From Gallibacter sp963634825 (lineage in GTDB: Bacteria; Bacillota; Clostridia; Peptostreptococcales; Anaerovoracaceae): DNA of 12,771 nt. The position numbers and the translations under genes are program-made. Positions 7,191-12,771 of this stretch are shown here, piece after piece. Below the pieces are notes generated by a model. The model was given only the letters and a program-made list of their open reading frames with translations. It did not search any database and was not told the DNA's origin. Location of the stretch: NCBI GenBank assembly GCA_963634825.1, contig CAVHCP010000025.1, positions 1 to 12,771 of the forward strand, in the 5' to 3' direction. Numbering within the stretch: the stretch's first letter is position 1; each line of letters opens with the position of its first letter.

Positions 7191-7206
7191 GTCACTTCAC
7201 TTGTTT
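7177..7206 (+). terminator. Hairpin at the carD stop codon, possible partial terminator
   Basis: GTGAAGTGA (7177-7185) and TCACTTCAC (7192-7200) form a perfect 9-bp stem with a 6-nt loop that contains the carD TAA stop. It is followed by TTGTTTC, only a modest U-tract. It may attenuate transcription between carD and ispDF or set the 3' end of a short carD mRNA. Confidence 0.5.
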
Positions 7207-7242
7207 CATTATTCACAAAATAGATTTAAGAGGAAGCATTAG

Positions 7243-8391
7243 ATGTATAAGGGTGCAAGGATCGGCGTGATAATAACATCAGCGGGCACAAGCAGTCGTA
7301 TGGGTGGCAAGACGCCGAAGCAATTTATGATGATAAAGGGCGAGCCTGTCGTTGCAAGGGCGTATAAGGCCTTTGCGGCATGCGATATGATAGACAAAAT
7401 ATTTGTCGTAACTGCCGAGGAAATGATGCAGGAATGCAAAAATAAAATGGTGCCATATATTTCTTCACAACACCTTGCGAAGCTCGGAGGCATAGTTTCG
7501 GGCGGAAAAGAAAGGCAGGATTCGGTTTTCCACGGGATATATGCACTAAAAAAGAGCGAACCGGAGATAGAATATATTTTGATACATGATGCGGCAAGGC
7601 CGTTTGTGACAAAAAGGATAATAGAGGATACGGTCAAAGCCGTTTATGAGCATGATGCTGCAATAGCTTGCGTTGCGCCAAAGGACACCATAAGGACGGC
7701 AGAGGATACTCTTGCAAGAGATGGTCTATATATAGTGCAGACGCCACAGGCTTTTAAAACGGATTTGCTCATCAGAGCGTATCAAAAGGCATATAAAGAA
7801 GGATATTACGGGACAGATGATGCGGGACTTGTTGAGAGGATAGGCATAAAGCCGGCACTTGTCGAAGGTGATTATCGCAACATAAAGCTTACGACAAGAG
7901 AGGATATCCCGACGGAAAATCGCATAGGACACGGATTTGACGTGCACAGGCTCGTGCGTGGCAGAAGGTGCATAATCGGGGGTGTGGATATACCAAGCGA
8001 GGTCGGCCTTCTCGGACACAGTGACGCAGATGTGCTTTTGCATGCGATCACAGATGCACTGATCGGGGCGGCAGGGCTTGGCGATATAGGGGAGCATTTC
8101 CCGGATAGCGATGATACATATAAGGACGCTGACAGTACAGAACTTTTAGTGCAGGTATATCATTTGGTAAAACAGCACGGATATGTCGTTTCCAACATAG
8201 ATGCGACTGTCATATGCGAAAAGCCAAAGCTTGCACCGTATAAAAATAAAATGCAAAAAAATGTAGCGACAGCATTGGGTATTACACCTGCGCAGGTAAA
8301 TATAAAGGCTACCACAACAGAAAAACTCGGATTTACAGGCAGAGGCGAGGGCATTGCGGCCGAGGCTGTATGCATACTAAATACATATTAA
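7243..8391 (+). CDS. ispDF: Bifunctional IspD/IspF (MEP pathway)
   Basis: This fused enzyme carries out two steps of the non-mevalonate isoprenoid pathway: CTP-dependent activation of methylerythritol 4-phosphate (IspD) and formation of the 2,4-cyclodiphosphate (IspF). The IspD half (about 1-225) has the nucleotide-binding loop with R19 and K26 (PKQF), HDAARP (115-120), TPQ (167-169) and NIKLTTRED (213-221). The IspF half (about 227-382) begins RIGHGFDVHRL with metal ligands D233, H235 and H267, then DIGEHFPDSD (281-290), and ends with TTTEKLGFTGRGEG (357-370). The linker is almost absent. The ATG follows a GAGGA site by eight bases. ispE, the intervening pathway step, is not in the window. 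The first loop reads SAGTSSRM, where many IspDs have AAGxGxRM; this is probably tolerated. Confidence 0.96.
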   Translation: MYKGARIGVIITSAGTSSRMGGKTPKQFMMIKGEPVVARAYKAFAACDMIDKIFVVTAEEMMQECKNKMVPYISSQHLAKLGGIVSGGKERQDSVFHGIYALKKSEPEIEYILIHDAARPFVTKRIIEDTVKAVYEHDAAIACVAPKDTIRTAEDTLARDGLYIVQTPQAFKTDLLIRAYQKAYKEGYYGTDDAGLVERIGIKPALVEGDYRNIKLTTREDIPTENRIGHGFDVHRLVRGRRCIIGGVDIPSEVGLLGHSDADVLLHAITDALIGAAGLGDIGEHFPDSDDTYKDADSTELLVQVYHLVKQHGYVVSNIDATVICEKPKLAPYKNKMQKNVATALGITPAQVNIKATTTEKLGFTGRGEGIAAEAVCILNTY

Positions 8392-8412
8392 AGAGATTAG
8401 GAGAGGTAAAAG

Positions 8413-10146
8413 ATGAAGCTTTCAAAGATGAACCTAAAGACACTAAGAGAAGTACCAAACGAGGCGGTGCTTTCAAGCCATATATTGCTGCTTAGAAGCG
8501 GTATGATACGAAAACTCGTTTCGGGAGTTTACGGATATATGCCGATGGGGCTCAGAGTGCTCAAAAAGGTCGAAAATATCGTGCGAGAGGAAATGGACGC
8601 GATAGGCGGTCAGGAAATCCTCATGAGCGCAATACAGCCTGCGGAGCTTTGGCAGGAGTCGGGCAGATGGTTTGCTTACGGTCCCGAAATGTGGAGAGTA
8701 AAGGATAGACACGGCAGAGAGTTTTGCCTTGGACCTACACATGAAGAAATCTTTACAGATATAATAAGAAATGATATTTCGTCATACAGACAGCTTCCAC
8801 AATATCTCTATCAAATACAGACAAAATACAGGGACGAAGCAAGACCGCGATTTGGTCTTATGAGGTCGAGGGAATTCATAATGAAGGATGCGTATTCCTT
8901 TGACAGAGATCAGGCAGGTCTTGACAAGAGCTATGAGGATATGTATGGCGCATACGAAAAAATATTTACAAGATGCGGTCTAAACTTCCGTGCAGTTGAA
9001 GCGGATACAGGAGCGATTGGCGGCAACGGCAGTCATGAGTTTACAGCGATCGCAGAGGCGGGCGAAAGCGAGATAGCATATTGCGAAAAATGCGAGATGG
9101 CGGCGACAGTAGAAAAAGCAGCGGTAAGGGATGCTGCGCCACAGGGTGATGTGGAAATGCTACCACTTGAGAAAAAGCATACACCGGGAACTTCTACAAT
9201 AGAGGCGGTTGCGAACTTTTTAGAGCTGGACAAAAAACAGACAATCAAAGCTCTTCTATTTGTAACATATGATGACGACTTAAATGAGGCGGGATATGTA
9301 GCGGCATTTGTCAGAGGTGACAGAGAGTTAAATATAGTAAAGCTTGCAAATGTGCTTGGTATACCGGAGCATGCGATAGAGTTTGCAGATGAACAGGCGA
9401 TGAGCAAGAAAACAGGCTGCGTCGGAGGCTTTACAGGACCGATGGGCTTACACGACTGCACAATCGTTGTGGACAGTGAGCTTCCCGGACTCAAAAATTT
9501 GTGTGCCGGAGCATGCGAAAAGGATTACCATTACATAAATATGAACTATGGCAGAGATTATAAAGGCGATATCGTGGCCGATATCAAAAATCTGCTTGAA
9601 GGAGATCCTTGTCCTGTTTGCGGAGCACCCGTAAAGCATGCAAGAGGCATCGAGGTGGGACAGGTATTTAAGCTCGGCACAAAGTATTCTGAGCCTATGA
9701 AAGCATATTATAAGGATGAAAACCAGCAGGAAAAGCCGATTTATATGGGCAGTTACGGTGTTGGTGTTTCGAGAACTATTGCGGCGATTGTCGAACAAAA
9801 TCATGATGAAAATGGCATAATATGGCCAATTTCTGTCGCTCCGTTTCACGTGATAATAAGCGTTGTAAAGACTGATGATGAGGAACAGATGAGCGTAGCA
9901 GACAGGATTTACAGTGAGTTGCAAAAGGGTGGCGCCGAGGTGCTACTTGACGACAGAGATGAGCGAGCAGGAGTTAAATTTAAGGATGCGGATCTGCTTG
10001 GTATTCCGATTAGGATAACAGTCGGCAGAGGTGCAAAGGACGGTATTGTCGAATATAAACTGAGAACAGAAAGCGAAAAAAAGGAGCTTGAGGTCGGCAA
10101 TGCGATAAAGGAAGCTCTTGATGAGATTGCGGAGGCTGTCAAATAA
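8413..10146 (+). CDS. proS: Prolyl-tRNA synthetase (bacterial type, with editing insert)
   Basis: This class II aminoacyl-tRNA synthetase charges tRNA-Pro in the cytoplasm. At 577 residues it is of typical bacterial (ProS type 1) length. Class II motif 1 lies around 38-70, GPTHEE at 107-112, motif 2 at about 139-164 (YRDEARPRFGLMRSREF region) and motif 3 around 446-460 (GSYGVGVSRT). The INS domain, which hydrolyses mischarged alanyl-tRNA-Pro, spans about 225-410 and retains the lysine K279 that is catalytic in the E. coli enzyme. CxxC pairs (C224/C227 and C400/C403) bracket it. The anticodon-binding domain is about 475-577. The start ATG has AGGAG 8-14 bases upstream, partly overlapping the ispDF flank, and the gap to ispDF is 21 bp. 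Its role is certain; co-transcription is inferred. Confidence 0.97.
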   Translation: MKLSKMNLKTLREVPNEAVLSSHILLLRSGMIRKLVSGVYGYMPMGLRVLKKVENIVREEMDAIGGQEILMSAIQPAELWQESGRWFAYGPEMWRVKDRHGREFCLGPTHEEIFTDIIRNDISSYRQLPQYLYQIQTKYRDEARPRFGLMRSREFIMKDAYSFDRDQAGLDKSYEDMYGAYEKIFTRCGLNFRAVEADTGAIGGNGSHEFTAIAEAGESEIAYCEKCEMAATVEKAAVRDAAPQGDVEMLPLEKKHTPGTSTIEAVANFLELDKKQTIKALLFVTYDDDLNEAGYVAAFVRGDRELNIVKLANVLGIPEHAIEFADEQAMSKKTGCVGGFTGPMGLHDCTIVVDSELPGLKNLCAGACEKDYHYINMNYGRDYKGDIVADIKNLLEGDPCPVCGAPVKHARGIEVGQVFKLGTKYSEPMKAYYKDENQQEKPIYMGSYGVGVSRTIAAIVEQNHDENGIIWPISVAPFHVIISVVKTDDEEQMSVADRIYSELQKGGAEVLLDDRDERAGVKFKDADLLGIPIRITVGRGAKDGIVEYKLRTESEKKELEVGNAIKEALDEIAEAVK

Positions 10147-10161
10147 AGGAAGCGAGGAAAT

Positions 10162-10767
10162 ATGCAATTTATTTCTGTTATGGAAATCATAGGAACGATT
10201 GCATTTGCCGTAACAGGTGCGCTTGTAGCGATTGAAAAAGATCTGGATTACTACGGCATATGTTTTCTTGCGGTCATAACGGCGGTAGGAGGAGGCATTC
10301 TCAGAGACATAGTTATAAATAAAGATTTGCCGTTGGCACTTGAGGACCCGATATATGTTATAGTCAGTCTTATAACGGCATTTTTGGTGATACTCTTTTA
10401 TAAAAAGCTGCTTCATATGGACAGATTTATAACGCTGTGCGATGCGATAGGGCTTGCGGCATTCACGGCAATAGGCAGTACAGCCGCAACAAATAGCGGA
10501 TACGGGAGTATATTTGTCATATTGGCACTTGCTATGCTAACAGGCACAGGCGGAGGAGCAATAAGGGATATTTGCGCGGGGCGTATTCCATTCGTCTTTG
10601 AAAAAGAAATTTATGCGGTTGCCTCACTTATAGGTGGGGTAGCATATGCGATATCGCTCAGATATCTGACTATGGAAATATCAATGTATATAAGCTTTGC
10701 AATTACATTTGCAATAAGGATGATAAGCGTAAAAATGGATATACATCTCGGCAAGGTAAAAAAATAA
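10162..10767 (+). CDS. TRIC-type cation channel / UPF0126 membrane protein
   Basis: This is a 201-residue integral membrane protein of the prokaryotic TRIC (YicG/UPF0126) family. Characterised members form trimeric monovalent-cation channels. Seven hydrophobic segments are visible, built as two homologous halves, each with the family signature: GGGILRD at 43-49 and GGGAIRD at 130-136. The glycines of this motif bend the pore helices in solved structures of the family. The ATG follows GAGG closely. The gene lies 15 bp after proS, and its TAA stop shares a base with the ATG of the next gene (TAATG), so translation is probably coupled. The physiological ion and role here are unknown. A link to the ChrA-like genes is suggested by the tight packing only. 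Confidence 0.9.
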   Translation: MQFISVMEIIGTIAFAVTGALVAIEKDLDYYGICFLAVITAVGGGILRDIVINKDLPLALEDPIYVIVSLITAFLVILFYKKLLHMDRFITLCDAIGLAAFTAIGSTAATNSGYGSIFVILALAMLTGTGGGAIRDICAGRIPFVFEKEIYAVASLIGGVAYAISLRYLTMEISMYISFAITFAIRMISVKMDIHLGKVKK

Positions 10768-11327
10768 TGGAAAATGCAAATAAACCTACGCTTTTTGAGC
10801 TATTTTGGGAATTTTTTAAGATAGGGCTTTTTACTATCGGAGGCGGTATAGTTATGATACCTCTCATTTCCAGAATAGTTGTAGAGGACAAAAAGTGGAT
10901 TACAGAGGACGAAATGTTAGACTGCGTGGCACTCAGCCAGGCATTACCCGGAGTTATAGCAATAAACTCCGCTTCTTTTATAGGTTATAAAAAACGAGGA
11001 GTTAAGGGTGGAATAATGGCGACAATCGGTGTGATATTGCCGTCATTTTTGATAATTTTAGCACTTGCAAATATATTAAATGTCGTAAATGAAAATGAAT
11101 ATATAAAAGGAGCGATGACCGGCATAAAGGCGTGTGTGACAGGTCTTGTGCTCGTCGTAACATACAATATCAGCAAAAAAATGCTTCACAGTGCTGTGCA
11201 ATGGATTATTGCCGGACTTGCATTTGTTGCAGTCATTTTTTTCAATATAAATGCGATAATCGTCGTCATCGTAGGAGGCCTTTTTGGAATATTTTATTAC
11301 AATATGAGGAGGCAAAAAAATGATTAG
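10767..11327 (+). CDS. Half-size ChrA-type (CHR family) transporter, first subunit
   Basis: This is a 186-residue membrane protein of the chromate-ion-transporter (CHR) superfamily, short type; full-length ChrA proteins carry two such halves fused. The family signatures are present: TIGGGIVMIP (23-32) in the first amphipathic/membrane helix and SQALPGVIAINSASFIG (57-73). Four to six hydrophobic segments follow. The start overlaps the stop of the preceding gene by one base, with only a weak AAGG ten bases upstream, so it likely depends on translational coupling. It overlaps the next gene, its paralogue, by 8 bp, as expected for two subunits made in equal amounts. Short CHR pairs are usually encoded like this. 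Chromate export has been shown for some members, but the native substrate in an anaerobe could be another oxyanion. Confidence 0.9.
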   Translation: MENANKPTLFELFWEFFKIGLFTIGGGIVMIPLISRIVVEDKKWITEDEMLDCVALSQALPGVIAINSASFIGYKKRGVKGGIMATIGVILPSFLIILALANILNVVNENEYIKGAMTGIKACVTGLVLVVTYNISKKMLHSAVQWIIAGLAFVAVIFFNINAIIVVIVGGLFGIFYYNMRRQKND

Positions 11328-11841
11328 CTCTCTTTTGCTCCTCTTTGGTATATTTTTTAAAATAGGCGCGTTTAGCTTTGGTGGCGGACTTGCGATGTTG
11401 CCGATAATATTCCAGACGATTTCGGAATACGGTTTTATGACGGCAGGAGAGTTTGCAAATCTCGTTGCGATAAGTCAGGTAACACCCGGGCCGGTCGTTG
11501 TAAATGCGGCAACATATGTAGGTTTTCAGCTGTATGGACTTTGGGGAGCTTTTGCGGCGACACTTGGCGTGAGTATACCGGCGCTTGTTGTGACGATACT
11601 AGCCGCTAAGTTTTTGGAAAAGTTTAAGGAAAATCGCATCATTATGGGACTGACAAAGGGTATCAAGCCGGCAACCATAGGTTTGATCGCCGCGGGGCTT
11701 GTCTTTCTCGGAAAGGAAATCCCGATTGCAGTTGCACCGATTGCGATATTTGTAGCCACGATTTTTTTGTCGGGCAAGCTCAAGGTAAATCCGATATTGA
11801 TAACCTTGATTATGGCTATTACGGGGGCACTTATATGCTGA
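11320..11841 (+). CDS. Half-size ChrA-type (CHR family) transporter, second subunit
   Basis: This 173-residue paralogue of the preceding protein has the same short CHR layout: SFGGGLAMLPI (19-29), then SQVTPGPVVVNAATYVG (about 52-68) and several C-terminal membrane helices. The two proteins differ considerably in sequence, so this is an old duplication and probably an obligate heteromer, not a recent copy. The ATG has a perfect AGGAGG seven bases upstream and lies inside the end of the first subunit's reading frame (8-bp overlap). It closes the tightly packed run that starts at carD; no clear terminator follows. The substrate is uncertain, as for its partner. Confidence 0.9.
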   Translation: MISSLLLLFGIFFKIGAFSFGGGLAMLPIIFQTISEYGFMTAGEFANLVAISQVTPGPVVVNAATYVGFQLYGLWGAFAATLGVSIPALVVTILAAKFLEKFKENRIIMGLTKGIKPATIGLIAAGLVFLGKEIPIAVAPIAIFVATIFLSGKLKVNPILITLIMAITGALIC

Positions 11842-11906
11842 CTTAAAGAGGCAAAGATATAGCTGCTTACTTGTGACTAAAAAAACAAAAATAAACAATA
11901 AAAAGA

Positions 11907-11949
11907 AAGGAGATATACGATAGCAAAGGCATCGTATAAAAGGCAAATG
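11907..11949 (+). promoter_or_regulatory. Split ribosome binding site with intervening hairpin before the cyclophilin gene
   Basis: A strong AAGGAGA (11907-11913) lies 33 bases before the ATG at 11947, too far for normal use. Between them TATACGAT (11914-11921) and ATCGTATA (11931-11938) form a perfect 8-bp stem with a 9-nt loop. Folding this hairpin would bring the Shine-Dalgarno sequence to an effective spacing of 8 nt from the ATG. An alternative reading is an in-frame ATA codon at 11920, six bases after the same site, acting as a rare start. Confidence 0.6.
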
Positions 11950-12429
11950 AAAACATTTACAATAGAAATGCAAAACGGAGATATTATAAAGGGTGAACTT
12001 TATGAGGATAAAGCTCCTTTGACAGTTCAAAATTTTGAGAAGCTTGCAAATGAGGGCTTTTATGACGGTCTAAAATTTCATAGGGTTATACCGGGATTTA
12101 TGATTCAGGGAGGATGTCCGCTCGGCAATGGCACAGGCGGCCCGGGATATAATATCAAGGGTGAATTTACGCTAAACGGCCACGCAAATGATTTAAAGCA
12201 TACACGAGGGGTGCTTTCTATGGCAAGAGCGATGGATCCAAACTCAGCCGGCTCACAATTTTTTATCATGGTTGAGGATGCACCGCATCTTGACGGTCAG
12301 TATGCTTCTTTTGGAATGGTTACAGATGGTATCGAGGCTGCTGACAAAATCGTTGCGGTTAAGACGAATGCGATGGATTGCCCACTTGAGGACCAGATTA
12401 TCAAGGCTATACGGGTTATGGAAATTTAA
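11947..12429 (+). CDS. Cyclophilin-type peptidyl-prolyl cis-trans isomerase
   Basis: This is a 160-residue cytoplasmic cyclophilin that catalyses cis-trans isomerisation of proline peptide bonds in folding proteins. No signal peptide or membrane segment is present, and the length equals a single bare catalytic domain. The active-site segment FHRVIPGFMIQGG (44-56) gives the catalytic arginine R46 plus F51 and Q54, and RGVLSMARAMDPNSAGSQFF (87-106) forms the substrate groove. The position of the cyclosporin-binding tryptophan appears to be non-tryptophan, as in many bacterial members. The ATG at 11947 fits the family N-terminus (MKTFTIEMQNGD), but the good ribosome binding site is far upstream, across a hairpin. 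A 9-codon longer form starting at an ATA codon (11920) is possible. No strong promoter was seen in the 105-bp gap after the ChrA pair. A strong terminator follows. Confidence 0.95.
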   Translation: MKTFTIEMQNGDIIKGELYEDKAPLTVQNFEKLANEGFYDGLKFHRVIPGFMIQGGCPLGNGTGGPGYNIKGEFTLNGHANDLKHTRGVLSMARAMDPNSAGSQFFIMVEDAPHLDGQYASFGMVTDGIEAADKIVAVKTNAMDCPLEDQIIKAIRVMEI

Positions 12430-12470
12430 ATGTAATACATAGGAAAAACGATAGCATAGGACAGTGGAAG

Positions 12471-12496
12471 TCGCATCCGAGGGGGTGCGATTTTTT
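12471..12496 (+). terminator. Rho-independent terminator after the cyclophilin gene
   Basis: TCGCATCC (12471-12478) pairs with GGGTGCGA (12483-12490), with one G-U pair and a GAGG loop, followed directly by six Ts. This is a classic intrinsic terminator 42 bp after the cyclophilin stop codon. Confidence 0.92.
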
Positions 12497-12545
12497 CGTG
12501 CTTAGCTTTATTAACGGGTTTTGTCCTATAACCCTATTACTCATT

Positions 12546-12579
12546 GTTATTGCAATAACCGAGCTGGTTAGAGCAATAA
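12546..12579. repeat. 14-bp palindrome with overlapping direct repeat
   Basis: GTTATTGCAATAAC (12546-12559) is a perfect 14-bp palindrome. Its half TTATTGCAATAA (12547-12558) recurs as TTAGAGCAATAA (12568-12579), matching at 10 of 12 bases. The repeat step is 21 bp, two helical turns. It lies between two terminators with no gene beside it. It could be a protein-binding site or a mobile-element scar. Confidence 0.4.
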
Positions 12580-12610
12580 AAAAATAGACCTCATATAGCT
12601 GAGAGGTCTA
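12578..12610 (-). terminator. Leftward-facing rho-independent terminator
   Basis: TAGACCTC (12585-12592) and GAGGTCTA (12603-12610) form a perfect 8-bp stem with a 10-nt loop. On the minus strand it is followed by seven Ts (12584-12578), while on the plus strand no T-run follows. It would stop transcription coming from the right, yet no intact leftward gene is visible in the window there. Confidence 0.7.
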
Positions 12611-12741
12611 AGTAACCTTTTAGCTAAACCATTTATCATGGTAGCTCTTCTTAGTTAAATGTTACAACAAAAGTCTCGGGTTGTAAATAAGAAATGATCT
12701 CTATTTAAATGTAAAAAAATAGAAAAAATGCTAAAAATAGG

Positions 12742-12770
12742 TTGACATATTATTTCCAATATTATACAAT
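12742..12770 (+). promoter_or_regulatory. Near-consensus promoter reading out of the window
   Basis: TTGACA (12742-12747), a 17-bp spacer and TACAAT (12765-12770, one base off TATAAT) make a strong vegetative promoter pointing right. Its gene lies beyond the window edge. Confidence 0.72.
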
Positions 12771-12771
12771 T

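Larger units (their letters stand above)
12497..12741. other. Non-coding stretch between the last terminator and the edge promoter
   Basis: No credible gene is present. Besides the palindrome and the leftward terminator, 12622-12646 can fold: AGCT plus ACCAT pair with ATGGT plus AGCT across a 2-nt bulge, enclosed by CTAAG (12608-12612) and CTTAG (12650-12654). On the minus strand a stop-to-stop frame of 17 codons (12654-12704) ends at a TAA (12651-12653) just before that structure and the leftward terminator. This could be the remnant of a gene end. Confidence 0.4.

Noticed and set aside
9033..9494. A 153-codon minus-strand frame inside proS
   Set aside because: It is antisense to the conserved ProRS editing domain, with no ribosome binding site or family likeness.
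11871..11899. TTGTGA-N17-AACAAT as a promoter for the cyclophilin gene
   Set aside because: Both hexamers are poor and the region is strongly A-rich, so a chance match is likely; a separate promoter cannot be excluded.

Overview
This window looks like chromosomal DNA from a low-to-mid G+C Gram-positive anaerobe, most likely class Clostridia. The grounds are strong AGGAGG-type ribosome binding sites, TTG start codons next to such sites, textbook vegetative promoters, a Gram-positive type LexA box, and the family make-up (RadA, OmpR/HisKA pair, CarD, ProRS with an editing insert). I cannot name the genus from sequence alone.

Layout. Positions 1-73 hold the tail of an intergenic region with a strong hairpin terminator for an unseen upstream gene. 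Positions about 75-470 carry no gene but are dominated by a large imperfect fold-back element. A consensus promoter with a LexA-like box over the transcription start then drives radA (576-1958). radA converges on, and overlaps by 41 bp, a leftward two-component operon: an OmpR-type response regulator (4098-3406) followed by a membrane histidine kinase (3375-1918). The kinase mRNA appears to end at a hairpin inside the radA coding sequence. Divergent from the regulator is a copper-type P1B ATPase (4284-6590).

A second promoter, at about 6646-6675, starts a rightward run: carD-like regulator, fused ispDF, proS, a TRIC/UPF0126 membrane protein and two half-size ChrA-type transporter subunits. 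Gaps are short, and the last three genes overlap or nearly touch. A cyclophilin gene follows after about 105 bp, with an unusual start region in which a perfect hairpin lies between the Shine-Dalgarno sequence and the ATG. A strong terminator follows it at 12471-12496. The last 275 bp are non-coding: a palindrome with a direct repeat, a terminator facing left, and a near-consensus promoter at the right edge that fires out of the window.

How the genes fit together. radA (recombination and branch migration) with a LexA box suggests DNA-damage induction. The two-component pair and the copper pump share a divergent control region, which suggests but does not prove a regulatory link. The carD-ispDF-proS block is housekeeping: RNA polymerase regulation, the MEP isoprenoid pathway and prolyl-tRNA charging. 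Membrane ion-transport genes have been added to its 3' end. I found no mobile element with a recognisable transposase, no CRISPR array and no defence system. The most unusual signals are non-coding or structural: the fold-back element, the terminator embedded in radA, the looped ribosome binding site and the shortened RadA zinc finger.
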